DNA from: an uncultured bacterium
Lineage (GTDB): Bacteria; Bacillota; Clostridia; Lachnospirales; Lachnospiraceae
DNA length: 64,000 bases
NCBI GenBank assembly: GCA_905215405.1
Contig: CAJMQE010000007.1
Coordinates: 15,531 to 79,530 of the forward strand
Direction: 5' to 3'
Program-made: the position numbers and the translations under genes
Shown: one piece after another, positions 20,406 through 28,842 of the stretch
Layout of the letters: each line of letters begins with the position of its first letter
Numbering within the stretch: the stretch's first letter is position 1
Notes under the pieces: generated by a model
What the model was told of the DNA's origin: nothing
The model's database searches: none
The model's input: the letters and a program-made list of their open reading frames with translations, nothing else

Positions 20406-21222
20406 TAATATGATGAACAATTTGTATATCACGAACAATATCCGGTATACAGAAGGTGCCAATATGCTGATTTCGGCATTGATGAGGTCCCCCGCATTTT
20501 CAGACAAGGTGTCACAACACTGGTATCATGATGGGAAAAAGACCAAAGTTCTCAAAATTGTATCATTTGTGATAGATCAGATTTATGAATTCCTTAAGAA
20601 ACTGCTCTTTGTAGCATTCTTTGTATATCTGCCATATCGGATACTTGGCAGCCTTTGTCCTAATATCCATTCCAGTCAGGAAAGAACATCCATGTATATG
20701 TTTCTGATCATGTCTACATTTTGTGGCTCACTGGTCAATGGAACAATTGCGCAGATGACCGACAGGGATTACCTGATGCTTCGTATTATGCGTCTGGATC
20801 CCGATATTTATTACAGATCCCGAATTTTTAACAAAATGATTATGGAGTTTGTTTATACAATTTTTGCACTGAGAATCTTTGGACTTGGATTTCGATATGC
20901 AATTCCGGTTTCCTTTATAACGATTGCACTCAGACCAGTAGGGGAACTGGTAAATTTATATGTACATGATAAAATGAACTGGTTATATCAGAAGAAAGGG
21001 ACAGTACATGGACTTTTGATGGTGCTGGCATTTATTATTGCCTATATTGTGCCTTATATTAATAGAAATGTTTCAACAGGATGGAATTTTATGAATTCAA
21101 TTCTGGCAGTGATTCTGTTCGGAGCTATCGGAGCTTACACAGTATACAGATTATTGAATTACACTAGATTTGCAGATATTGCACAGGAAAATATTTATCT
21201 GCGCAGACAGGAACAGGCGTAA
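20389..21222 (+). CDS. Polytopic membrane protein, partner of the degenerate ABC ATPase
   Basis: A 277-residue protein with about six hydrophobic segments (roughly residues 48-75, 90-110, 140-160, 162-180, 205-223 and 236-257). It is not recognised as a named permease family. Its start overlaps the end of the ABC-like gene by 17 bases; the ribosome site AGGGGAGG (20375-20382) favours the ATG at 20389 over that at 20383. Translational coupling suggests it is the membrane partner of the ATPase-like protein. Export, import or a purely structural complex are all possible. Confidence 0.7.
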   Translation: MKNFINNMMNNLYITNNIRYTEGANMLISALMRSPAFSDKVSQHWYHDGKKTKVLKIVSFVIDQIYEFLKKLLFVAFFVYLPYRILGSLCPNIHSSQERTSMYMFLIMSTFCGSLVNGTIAQMTDRDYLMLRIMRLDPDIYYRSRIFNKMIMEFVYTIFALRIFGLGFRYAIPVSFITIALRPVGELVNLYVHDKMNWLYQKKGTVHGLLMVLAFIIAYIVPYINRNVSTGWNFMNSILAVILFGAIGAYTVYRLLNYTRFADIAQENIYLRRQEQA

Positions 21223-21254
21223 TTTTTATAGAAAAGAAAGGTGGTGAATGGCTT

Positions 21255-22655
21255 ATGACGAATATAAAAATAACAAAAGAAAAAGTATATTATGGACTGG
21301 TAACATTTGCAATGCTGGTCGTTGTGCTGATCATAGGCTATTCGACCATCTATAAAAATAAGCAGAGCAAATTAAAGATCTCCACACAATACACATATAG
21401 TGTCAGAGTGGACGAGGCTGGAAATGTAGTCGAAGGAAATGAGACCATGGCAAGTCAGAATTCCGATTTTTCAGGAATAGATACTGCAAGTATGGCTAAA
21501 ATATGGATTAAGAACTTTACTGCACAGTTTACACAGCAGTACATTCCACGCTCAAAAGGTCTCAAAGATGTTAAGATTGGCGATATTACAGTCTTAAACG
21601 AGGATGAGAAAGTTGTAAAGGTCTGCTTTTCAGCAGAAATGCAGAATGGAGAGTCTGATTATTTTTCTTCCTGGGGAGGATATCTGAGTGAAGGACGTTT
21701 GACCTGCGAATGGATCATTTCGTTCGAAATGGATGATCTCTATGATCATACAGCACAAATTTTCGTCAAGGACATTCAGATGCCACAGGATTATAGCGCG
21801 TCCAGGGTAAAGACTACTGAAAAGGCAGCATCAGTTTCATCAGCACGGGTGCAGGCGGTAGGTTCCTCTAGTTTATATGCGATTGAAGTGAAAAATGAAA
21901 AGGTGCTTGTCACATACGATGGTGGCGAAAAATGGAGCACAGTTCCAGTAGATTACAACAATTTCTGTGCTGGACGGGAAAAAGAAGCAGTACCACTGGA
22001 TGATTCTTACCAGATCACTGATAATAAAGCAGTATTTCTTTATGGTGGTGTTGCAACAGATTCAGTAACTGTCCCGGTTACGATCATTTATTCAGATGAT
22101 CATGGTGTGAACTGGACGACGAGTGTAATCTCGGATAGTATCACAACGGTAGATTATTATTATGTAGGATTTTCCGATACACAGAATGGAAAAATCGTAC
22201 TCTGCTATAAAGTAGGCAATAGAGAGGCGTCTGTTATCTTAAATACAACAGATGGCGGCGAAACATGGAATGAAGTCGGAAGAGGTCCGGTCAACGATCT
22301 GATCAGTGGCGTAAACTTTATTGATGCGGATACTGGTTTTATACAATATACTTATGAAGAAAAAGAAGATACAAACCTCTATATGACTGCAGATGGTGGC
22401 GTGACATTTTCACCAGTGATTTTGGAAGCACAAACTTTAAATGATGTAACAGGAAAATATACTTGGGATATGGTCTATAGAGATATTCAGGTTCCAGTAG
22501 ATGATGGTAGTGGAACAATTTATTTATTGGTCAATCAGCTCGGTGATGTGAATTATGATGGCAATTCTACGTCTGCAAGATACGAATCCAACGATAGGGG
22601 AAAGACGTGGAACTTCAGTAAAATAGCGGATCGGAACGCAGAAAAAGACAAATAA
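21255..22655 (+). CDS. Membrane-anchored Asp-box (BNR/YCF48-like) repeat protein
   Basis: A 466-residue protein with one N-terminal membrane segment (about residues 11-30) and a large domain that is probably extracytoplasmic. Five Asp-box-like motifs lie near residues 222, 280, 333, 379 and 446: YDGGEKW, SDDHGVNW, TDGGETW, ADGGVTF and NDRGKTW. These mark beta-propellers such as BNR/sialidase or YCF48-like folds. Sialidase catalytic residues were not identified, so it is more likely a binding or scaffold protein. It lies 32 bases after the membrane protein gene, with GAAAGGTGG as ribosome site. Confidence 0.72.
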   Translation: MTNIKITKEKVYYGLVTFAMLVVVLIIGYSTIYKNKQSKLKISTQYTYSVRVDEAGNVVEGNETMASQNSDFSGIDTASMAKIWIKNFTAQFTQQYIPRSKGLKDVKIGDITVLNEDEKVVKVCFSAEMQNGESDYFSSWGGYLSEGRLTCEWIISFEMDDLYDHTAQIFVKDIQMPQDYSASRVKTTEKAASVSSARVQAVGSSSLYAIEVKNEKVLVTYDGGEKWSTVPVDYNNFCAGREKEAVPLDDSYQITDNKAVFLYGGVATDSVTVPVTIIYSDDHGVNWTTSVISDSITTVDYYYVGFSDTQNGKIVLCYKVGNREASVILNTTDGGETWNEVGRGPVNDLISGVNFIDADTGFIQYTYEEKEDTNLYMTADGGVTFSPVILEAQTLNDVTGKYTWDMVYRDIQVPVDDGSGTIYLLVNQLGDVNYDGNSTSARYESNDRGKTWNFSKIADRNAEKDK

Positions 22656-22687
22656 AATAAAAAAATAAAAAAAGTTTAAGAAAAGTG

Positions 22688-22717
22688 TTGACAAATGACA
22701 TATATAGAGTGTATACT
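22688..22717 (+). promoter_or_regulatory. Promoter of the tRNA-Val/tRNA-Met unit
   Basis: TTGACA (22688-22693), 18 bases, TATACT (22712-22717), about 50 bases before tRNA-Val. Confidence 0.85.
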
Positions 22718-22767
22718 AAGCAAGTCAGTTCGGCAAGGAACTAAAAACTGAAAGAACTGATTGATAT

Positions 22768-22840
22768 GGGATCATAGCTCAGCTGGGAGAGCATCTGCCT
22801 TACAAGCAGAGGGTCATAGGTTCGAGCCCTATTGGTCCCA
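22768..22840 (+). tRNA. tRNA-Val (anticodon TAC)
   Basis: A 73-base cloverleaf. The acceptor arms GGGATCA and TGGTCCC pair with one G-T wobble, the anticodon stem is CTGCC/GCAG-type around loop CTTACAA, and the T arm contains GGTTCGAGCC. CCA is not encoded. Confidence 0.95.
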
Positions 22841-22860
22841 TACAGTTAAAAAAATAATAT

Positions 22861-22934
22861 GGCGAGATAGCTCAGTTGGCTAGAGCACATGGTTCATACC
22901 CATGGTGTCGAGGGTTCGAATCCCCCTCTCGCTA
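22861..22934 (+). tRNA. tRNA-Met (anticodon CAT)
   Basis: A 74-base cloverleaf with acceptor arms GGCGAGA and TCTCGCT, anticodon stem CATGG/CCATG around TTCATAC, and T-loop GGTTCGAATCC. It lacks the GGG/CCC anticodon stem of initiator tRNA, so it is an elongator tRNA-Met; a tRNA-Ile2 with modified CAT cannot be excluded by eye. Confidence 0.88.
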
Positions 22935-22945
22935 CTACAGTGAAG

Positions 22946-22974
22946 AACATCCTGAAGCATTCAGGATGTTTTTT
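22946..22974 (+). terminator. Terminator of the tRNA unit
   Basis: AACATCCTGAA, a three-base loop, TTCAGGATGTT followed by a T run. Perfect 11-bp stem, directly downstream of tRNA-Met. Confidence 0.93.
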
Positions 22975-23167
22975 CGTATACTGAGAAAAAACGTGCAACA
23001 GGATCACGTAAATTTCCAATTAATGTTTTGCGTATTTTGAAATTCTGTTATAGAATAAAGTTGTCGAAAATAAATCGTATTTTGTAAAAAAGTCTTATGA
23101 TATGTTTTCTTAATATAGAAGAAAGACCAAAGTGATGATACGATTGCAAATAAAGTGAGGTATTAAA

Positions 23168-23728
23168 ATGAGAGTAGGAATGGGCTATGATGTGCATAAG
23201 CTTGTAGAAGGCAGGAAACTGATCCTTGGTGGAGTTACGATTCCATATGAAAAAGGATTGCTAGGACATTCTGATGCGGATGTAATCTTACATGCCATTA
23301 TGGATGCACTGCTGGGAGCAGCTGCACTTGGTGATATTGGAAAGCATTTTCCAGATACAGACGAAAGATACGAAGGAGCTTCTAGTATTGAGCTGTTAAA
23401 GCATGTTGGAAAGATGCTTGACGAGAAGAACTTCATTATTGAAAATATTGACGGTACAATTATTGCGCAGAGACCAAAGATGAGGCCTTATATCGATCAG
23501 ATGCGTGAAAATATTGCAAAAGCTTTGAAAATTGATATCGATCAGGTAAATATTAAGGCTACAACAGAGGAAGGCCTTGGCTTTACAGGAACAGGAGAGG
23601 GCATATCATCACAGGCAATCGCCTCTATTTCTCCCGTATCCAATTATGTGTATGAAAATTCAGCACAGGTTGGCGGAGAGTGTGGCGGCTGTAGTGGTTG
23701 CAGTGGTTGCAGTAAAAAACAGGATTAA
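23168..23728 (+). CDS. ispF: 2-C-methyl-D-erythritol 2,4-cyclodiphosphate synthase with Cys-rich tail
   Basis: A 186-residue enzyme of the non-mevalonate isoprenoid pathway that makes MEcPP. The zinc and substrate motifs are present: [41 protein letters not shown] (within residues 37-70) and FTGTGEGI. The normal enzyme ends after about 158 residues; here a 25-residue tail follows, ending in a glycine-serine-cysteine cluster [12 protein letters not shown] with four cysteines. Tail function is unknown; it could bind metal. The gene stands just before the cysE T-box, as ispF does near cysE in Bacillus. Confidence 0.95.
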   Translation: MRVGMGYDVHKLVEGRKLILGGVTIPYEKGLLGHSDADVILHAIMDALLGAAALGDIGKHFPDTDERYEGASSIELLKHVGKMLDEKNFIIENIDGTIIAQRPKMRPYIDQMRENIAKALKIDIDQVNIKATTEEGLGFTGTGEGISSQAIASISPVSNYVYENSAQVGGECGGCSGCSGCSKKQD

Positions 23729-23786
23729 AGAACAGGATTATAGAACGGTAGAGGAGCAACGTCATACAAATAGTTGAGAAAAAGTA

Positions 23787-23815
23787 TTGACAAATCCCTA
23801 CTGTTTGAATAGACT
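23787..23815 (+). promoter_or_regulatory. Promoter of the cysE-cysS T-box operon
   Basis: TTGACA (23787-23792), 17 bases, TAGACT (23810-23815), just upstream of the T-box leader. Confidence 0.78.
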
Positions 23816-23867
23816 AAATATATATTGTTTCGAATATTTAGGAATAATGTAGCAATTTCATAATTAA

Positions 23868-24108
23868 ATGCATGGAACGAAGAAAGTAGTTTATGTGAAA
23901 GCATCAGAGAGGAACTGTCACTGGCTGAAAGCAGTTCTTGTGGAAATGTATACGAAGTGCATTCGGGAGCAGGTTCGAAGAATAATAGTATTCGAATCCG
24001 TGTAATTACGTTAACAATTTTGAGTGAAGACAGGAGAACTGTCTTTAGTAGAGTGGAACCGCGGATTATTCGTCTCTAATCAGAGATGAATAATCCTTTT
24101 TTGTTTTT
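23868..24108 (+). promoter_or_regulatory. T-box riboswitch, cysteine type
   Basis: The leader before cysE has the hallmark T-box AGTGGAACCGCGG (24052-24064) followed by a terminator stem GGATTATTCGTCTCT/AGAGATGAATAATCC and a T run (24063-24108). Upstream, AGAGAG and a stem I region end in a specifier loop GAAG-TGC-A, with TGC at 23958-23960, a cysteine codon. Uncharged tRNA-Cys should pair there and with the T-box and allow readthrough into cysE and cysS. The specifier fits both downstream genes. Stem I limits are approximate. Confidence 0.93.
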
Positions 24109-24159
24109 TAGATATAACGAAATAAGGTTTCTTTTGTACTTGTTTAAAAGGAGACGAAA

Positions 24160-24831
24160 ATGGGATATATTAAGTATGTAAAACAGGAAATTGCAGTAAT
24201 CAAGGACAGAGATCCTGCAATTAAATCAAGCTGGGAAGTCTTTCTGTATCCAAGTTTCAAAGCGATTCTAAAGTACAGGACCGCTCATAAACTGTATCAG
24301 AGAAAGCATTATTTCCTGGCAAGACTGATCTCTCAGCGTGCAGCAAGGAAGACTGGAATTGAAATTCATCCAGGCGCTAAGATCGGAGAAGGCTTTTTTA
24401 TCGATCATGGCCATGGGGTCGTAATTGGTGAAACTGCAATCATTGGAGATAATGTGACATTATACCAGGGTGTAACGCTGGGAGGAACCGGAAAAGAAAA
24501 AGGAAAGAGACATCCAACCGTCGGGAACAATGTTCTGATCGGTGCAGGAGCAAAGATCCTCGGATCTTTCACAATCGGCGATAATTCAAAAATAGGTGCT
24601 GGTTCAGTCGTATTAAAGGATGTTCCACCCAATAGTACGGTAGTCGGTGTGCCAGGTCGTGTTGTCAGCCAGGTACCTGCCAATATTAAGAATGATCTGG
24701 ATCAGATTCATTTACCAGATCCTGTTATGAATGAAATTACGGAACTGAGAGAAGAAAATGTCAAACTGAAGTCTGAACTTGACAGAATCTGCAGAAAATG
24801 TGACCGTGTGAATGGAAAAGAGAAAGAATAG
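24160..24831 (+). CDS. cysE: Serine O-acetyltransferase
   Basis: A 223-residue left-handed beta-helix acetyltransferase that makes O-acetylserine for cysteine synthesis. The hexapeptide core contains [18 protein letters not shown], then [24 protein letters not shown] with the active-site His region, and GAGSVV. The N-terminal helical domain is short, as in Firmicute CysE. A charged coiled tail (about residues 195-223) follows the helix. AAAGGAG precedes the ATG. It is the first gene of a T-box-controlled operon with cysS. Confidence 0.95.
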   Translation: MGYIKYVKQEIAVIKDRDPAIKSSWEVFLYPSFKAILKYRTAHKLYQRKHYFLARLISQRAARKTGIEIHPGAKIGEGFFIDHGHGVVIGETAIIGDNVTLYQGVTLGGTGKEKGKRHPTVGNNVLIGAGAKILGSFTIGDNSKIGAGSVVLKDVPPNSTVVGVPGRVVSQVPANIKNDLDQIHLPDPVMNEITELREENVKLKSELDRICRKCDRVNGKEKE

Positions 24832-24930
24832 CTGAGAGTCATAGAAGAATCTGAAAAGTTGCAAAGCACAATTTGCAGAGTCACAGAGTACAAGACAAAT
24901 GAAAGCTGAATAAATGAATGGAGGAATATA

Positions 24931-26337
24931 ATGAAGATCTACAATACATTGACAAGAAAAAAAGAAGAATTTGAACCATTAAATCCTGGAAAGGTAAATA
25001 TGTATGTATGCGGTCCTACTGTATACAATCTGATCCATATTGGAAATGCACGTCCAATGATCTGTTTTGATACAGTAAGAAGATATATGCTTTATAAAGG
25101 ATATGAGGTTAATTATGTCTCTAACTTTACAGATGTAGATGATAAAATCATCAAGAAAGCGAATGAAGAAGGTGTTGACTCATCTGTTATTTCAGAAAGA
25201 TATATCGAAGAATGTAAAAAAGATATGCAGGGAATGAATATCCTTCCAGCAACAAAGCATCCACTTGCGACCCAGGAAATCGATGGAATGATTTCTATGA
25301 TTCAGACACTGGTAGACAAGGGATATGCCTATAATGTAAATGGTACTGTTTATTTCAGAACCAAAAAATTTGATGGATATGGAAAACTGAGTAAAAAGAA
25401 TATTGACGATCTGGAAGCAGGACACAGAGAGATTAAAGTCGCAGGAGAAGATCAGAAGGAAGATCCACTTGATTTCGTTCTCTGGAAGCCTAAGAAAGAA
25501 GGAGAACCATCCTGGAAATCACCATGGAGCGATGGTCGTCCGGGCTGGCACATAGAATGCTCAGTTATGTCAAAAAAATATCTGAGTGATGAAATTGATA
25601 TTCATGCAGGCGGAGAAGATCTGATCTTCCCTCACCATGAAAATGAAATTGCACAGAGTGAAGCTGCGAATGGTGTTGAATTTGCAAAATACTGGATGCA
25701 TAATGCGTTCTTAAATATCGATAATAAGAAGATGTCAAAATCTCTCGGCAATTTCTTTACAGTTCGTGATATTGCTAAAGAATATGATCTGCAGGTCCTT
25801 CGTTTCTTTATGCTGAGTGCACACTACAGAAGTCCAATCAATTTCAGCAGAGATCTGATGGAAGCTTCCAAGAGTGGTCTTGAAAGAATCATGACAGCTG
25901 TTACAAACCTGAATCATTTAGTGGAAGCTGCAACAGATACGAAGATGACGGAAGAAGAAATAGCTTTATTTGAAAAGACAAATGAATTTGTAACTGATTT
26001 TGAAACAGCAATGGAAGATGACTTTAATACAGCAGATGCAATTGCAGCTATCTTTGATCTCGTTAAGTTTGCAAATTCCAATAGTTCATCAGCAAATACA
26101 ACAGCATATCTGAAGGCTCTTGTTGACAGAATTGTGAAACTGAGCGACGTTTTAGGTCTGAAGGTAGTTAAAGAGGAAGAAATGCTCGACGAAAAAATCG
26201 ATGCACTGATCGAGGAAAGACAGCAGGCTAGAAAAGACAGAAACTTTGCAAGAGCAGATGAAATTCGTGACTTACTGATCGAAAAAGGGATTGTTCTCGA
26301 AGACACAAGAGAAGGCGTAAGATGGAAGAGAAAATAA
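24931..26337 (+). CDS. cysS: Cysteinyl-tRNA synthetase
   Basis: A 468-residue class I synthetase that charges tRNA-Cys. The HIGH motif is HIGN (36-39), KMSKS is at 267-271, and the zinc-binding residues are C28 in CGPT, the Cys in HIECS and the His/Glu in FPHHENE. A DALR-type helical domain follows. It lies 99 bases after cysE; both are controlled by the cysteine T-box. Its stop TAA overlaps the ATG of mrnC (TAATG), so it continues into the RNA-processing genes. Confidence 0.98.
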   Translation: MKIYNTLTRKKEEFEPLNPGKVNMYVCGPTVYNLIHIGNARPMICFDTVRRYMLYKGYEVNYVSNFTDVDDKIIKKANEEGVDSSVISERYIEECKKDMQGMNILPATKHPLATQEIDGMISMIQTLVDKGYAYNVNGTVYFRTKKFDGYGKLSKKNIDDLEAGHREIKVAGEDQKEDPLDFVLWKPKKEGEPSWKSPWSDGRPGWHIECSVMSKKYLSDEIDIHAGGEDLIFPHHENEIAQSEAANGVEFAKYWMHNAFLNIDNKKMSKSLGNFFTVRDIAKEYDLQVLRFFMLSAHYRSPINFSRDLMEASKSGLERIMTAVTNLNHLVEAATDTKMTEEEIALFEKTNEFVTDFETAMEDDFNTADAIAAIFDLVKFANSNSSSANTTAYLKALVDRIVKLSDVLGLKVVKEEEMLDEKIDALIEERQQARKDRNFARADEIRDLLIEKGIVLEDTREGVRWKRK

Positions 26338-26825
26338 TGACAAATGGAAAAAACACAGAGCAAGCAGAAGCTTTGGACTGCGTAGAAAATACAGAGGATC
26401 TGATGGCTGCTATGAAAAAAACGCTGCAGTTAAAAGAGGTGGATGCAGGGATGTATTCCCCTCTGGTCCTTGCTTATATTGGTGATGATATCTATGATCT
26501 TGTTATCAGGACTTATCTGCTCAATAAAGGCAATATGCAGGTCAATAAGATAAATAAACATGCAAATGCCCTGGTAAAGGCACAGACACAGTCAGAGATG
26601 ATTAAATATATGGAACCAGTGATGACGGAACAGGAACTCAGTGTATACAAGCGTGGAAGAAATGCTAAATCTGTAACCACAGCAAAAAATGCAACAGTTA
26701 ACGACTACAGAAGAGCAACGGGCTTTGAAGCGCTGATGGGATATCTGTATCTGTGTGGAAAATATGAAAGAATGATGGAACTCATCAGAGTCAGTCTTGC
26801 CGGTATCGGTGAGATTAAGGAATAG
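26337..26825 (+). CDS. mrnC: Mini-ribonuclease III
   Basis: A 162-residue dimeric RNase III catalytic domain without the double-stranded-RNA-binding domain, needed for 23S rRNA maturation in Bacillus. Acidic catalytic residues lie in AYIGDDIYDL and GFEALMGYLYL, and KRGRNAK is conserved. The start at 26337 overlaps the cysS stop by one base and fits coupling; an earlier in-frame ATG at 26322 lies within cysS. The gene order cysS-mrnC-rlmB is the same as in Bacillus. Confidence 0.94.
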   Translation: MTNGKNTEQAEALDCVENTEDLMAAMKKTLQLKEVDAGMYSPLVLAYIGDDIYDLVIRTYLLNKGNMQVNKINKHANALVKAQTQSEMIKYMEPVMTEQELSVYKRGRNAKSVTTAKNATVNDYRRATGFEALMGYLYLCGKYERMMELIRVSLAGIGEIKE

Positions 26826-26833
26826 GAGAATTT

Positions 26834-27574
26834 ATGAGATATAAAGAATTTACAATAGAAGGTCGTAATGCGGTACTGGAAGCATTTCGTTCCGGTAAAA
26901 CGATCGATAAGCTTTTTGTACTTGATGGATGTCAGGATGGACCAGTCAGAACAATTGTAAAAGAAGCAAAAAAGACGGATACAATTATTAGTTTTGTAGA
27001 TAAAGAACGACTGGATAATATGTCAGAGACAGGCAAACATCAGGGAGCTATGGCTTATGCTGCAGCCTATGAATATGCAGAAGTAGAAGATATTCTCAAA
27101 GCGGCACAGGAAAAAGGGGAAGATCCATTTATATTTATTCTGGATGGCATCGAAGACCCTCACAATCTTGGTGCTATTATCAGAACGGCAAACCTTGCCG
27201 GAGCACATGGTGTAATTATTCCAAAGAGAAGAGCGGTTGGACTGACAGCAACAGTTGCAAAGACAAGTGCGGGTGCGTTGAATTATACTCCAGTTGCCAA
27301 AGTGACAAATCTGACAAGAACAATCGAAGAACTCAAGGAAAAAGGACTCTGGTTCGTATGTGCAGACATGGGTGGTGAAGTGATGTACAAACAGAATCTG
27401 AAAGGACCAATTGGCCTTGTAATTGGAAATGAAGGAGAAGGAGTCAGCCGTCTTGTAAAAGAAAAGTGTGATTTTATTACTTCTATTCCGATGAAAGGTG
27501 ATATTGATTCCTTAAATGCTTCTGTTGCTGCAGGTGTGCTGGCATTCGAGATCGTAAGACAGAGAATGATGTAG
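26834..27574 (+). CDS. rlmB: 23S rRNA 2'-O-ribose methyltransferase, RlmB/TrmH family
   Basis: A 246-residue SPOUT methyltransferase with an N-terminal substrate-binding domain (YKEFTIEGRNAVLEAFRSG) and the three SpoU motifs: EDPHNLGAIIRTANLAGAHG, GLVIGNEGEGVS, and IPMKGDIDSLNASVAAGVLAFE. These fold into the knotted SAM pocket. RlmB methylates G2251 of 23S rRNA. AGGAG precedes the ATG, eight bases after mrnC, in one operon. Confidence 0.94.
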   Translation: MRYKEFTIEGRNAVLEAFRSGKTIDKLFVLDGCQDGPVRTIVKEAKKTDTIISFVDKERLDNMSETGKHQGAMAYAAAYEYAEVEDILKAAQEKGEDPFIFILDGIEDPHNLGAIIRTANLAGAHGVIIPKRRAVGLTATVAKTSAGALNYTPVAKVTNLTRTIEELKEKGLWFVCADMGGEVMYKQNLKGPIGLVIGNEGEGVSRLVKEKCDFITSIPMKGDIDSLNASVAAGVLAFEIVRQRMM

Positions 27575-27641
27575 GGTCAACAGTGAAACAGTGAGTCAAT
27601 GTGGATGATGTAGCGGTAGACACTGATATGGGGTGATGGCT

Positions 27642-28253
27642 ATGGAGAGATTTCGGGGACTGAGTGATGAAAAATTAATTCAGTTGTACAAGGATGGCAG
27701 TGAGTTTGCAATCGACTGTCTCTTTGAAAAGTATAAGAATCTTGTGCGTAAGAAGGCAAGAGCGATGTATATTGTGGGCGGCGATAATGATGACCTGATT
27801 CAGGAGGGGATGATTGGCTTATATAAGGCGATCAGAGACTATGACCAGGAAAAGGAGGCTTCTTTTATGACCTTTGCAAGTATGTGTATTAACAGACAGA
27901 TGTGCACGGCTGTGACGGTCTCTAACAGAAAGAAGCATATGCCACTCAATGGATACGTTTCACTAGATGTGCCAGTCGTAAACAATAATAACGATGAAAC
28001 AGCACATTTACTGGATGTGATACACAATGATGTCGAACAGAATCCGGAGAAGCTTTTTATTGATCAGGAGAGCGTAGATAACATTGAGAAGAGTTTTGGC
28101 GAAGTGCTGAGCAGTTATGAACAGCAGGTGCTGTCCTTACAGCTGGATGGATATGATTATATGCAGATCGCGAAGAAACTTGATAAGCCTCCAAAATCAG
28201 TGGATAACGCACTTCAGCGAATCAGAAACAAACTTAATCATGTGATATCCTAG
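27642..28253 (+). CDS. sigH: RNA polymerase sigma factor, SigH (Spo0H) family
   Basis: A 203-residue sigma-70-family factor. Region 2 includes the segment with DDLIQEGMIGLYKAIRDYD and FMTFASMCINRQM; region 4 is the C-terminal helix-turn-helix with YMQIAKKLDKPPKSVDNALQRIRNKL. This is the SigH pattern, and the place after rlmB is that of Bacillus sigH. In sporulating Firmicutes SigH drives early sporulation and stationary-phase genes; sporulation in this host is not shown. The start is uncertain: ATG codons at 27636 and 27642 and GTG at 27633 share the GGGGTG ribosome site; 27642 has the best spacing. The yacP gene usually found between rlmB and sigH is absent here. Confidence 0.93.
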   Translation: MERFRGLSDEKLIQLYKDGSEFAIDCLFEKYKNLVRKKARAMYIVGGDNDDLIQEGMIGLYKAIRDYDQEKEASFMTFASMCINRQMCTAVTVSNRKKHMPLNGYVSLDVPVVNNNNDETAHLLDVIHNDVEQNPEKLFIDQESVDNIEKSFGEVLSSYEQQVLSLQLDGYDYMQIAKKLDKPPKSVDNALQRIRNKLNHVIS

Positions 28254-28311
28254 AAAAAGAGAGAAGAGTCTATTATAAGGCGATCTTTTCCTTTTGACAG
28301 GGAATCTTTTA

Positions 28312-28348
28312 TTGACAAATTGGACCGAATATACTATCATATGATAGT
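28312..28348 (+). promoter_or_regulatory. tRNA-Thr promoter overlapped by a 16-bp palindrome
   Basis: TTGACA (28312-28317), 17 bases, TATCAT (28335-28340). The -10 box lies within the perfect palindrome ACTATCAT/ATGATAGT (28333-28348), which could be an operator or chance. Confidence 0.72.
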
Positions 28349-28361
28349 GACATTTGGTCAT

Positions 28362-28433
28362 GCTGATGTAGCTCAGTGGTAGAGCACTTCATTGGTAATG
28401 AAGAGGTCGGGGGTCCAATTCCCCTCATCAGCT
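28362..28433 (+). tRNA. tRNA-Thr (anticodon GGT)
   Basis: A 72-base cloverleaf with acceptor arms GCTGATG and CATCAGC, anticodon stem CTTCA/TGAAG around loop TTGGTAA, and T arm GGGGTCCAATTCCCC. No CCA is encoded. It marks the left edge of an AT-rich accessory stretch. Confidence 0.95.
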
Positions 28434-28450
28434 TATATAAAAAACTTGGA

Positions 28451-28482
28451 AATACTGATGTTTTATAACATCAGTATTTTTT
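28451..28482 (+). terminator. Terminator after tRNA-Thr
   Basis: AATACTGATGTT, a four-base loop, AACATCAGTATT and a T run: perfect 12-bp stem. Confidence 0.92.
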
Positions 28483-28710
28483 ATATCTTGAAATCATATC
28501 AAAAATGTTTTGCAGGCTCCTTTGCAAATTACACATCGCTAGAAAATGAAAGATTGTTTATAGTTATCCCAACATTAATTGAACGTTGGCTATATATAAA
28601 TAGGGTTCCTTATATGCAAGTAATTGATATTCAAAATAGAACATCGTACACAAAACAATATTTGGGTTCTTAGCAATTTTATGGCTAGAGGCCAAGTTCC
28701 ACCTTATTAA
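28483..28710. other. AT-rich gene-free stretch
   Basis: No credible gene is seen here. Short open frames lack ribosome sites and resemble nothing known. It could be decayed accessory DNA next to the tRNA. Confidence 0.5.
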
Positions 28711-28711
28711 C

Positions 28712-28764
28712 AAAAAAACAAAGCGTCGTAAAGCTATTAAAACCAAGGCTTTGCGGCGCTTTTA
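28712..28764 (-). terminator. Terminator for the minus-strand lipoprotein genes
   Basis: AAGCGTCGTAAAGC and GCTTTGCGGCGCTT pair with two G-T wobbles. Read on the minus strand the stem is followed by a T run (complement of CAAAAAAACAAA). A short T run on the plus side may let it work both ways. Confidence 0.75.
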
Positions 28765-28842
28765 CTATGTTTGAGTATGTGTAAATATATGGAACTGATC
28801 TATATTAACAGTTTTGTATGCCCATACAGGGCTGCTTAATAT

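Noticed and set aside
28392..28673. Plus-strand open frame after tRNA-Thr
   Set aside because: It begins inside the tRNA gene, crosses a terminator hairpin and has no ribosome site.
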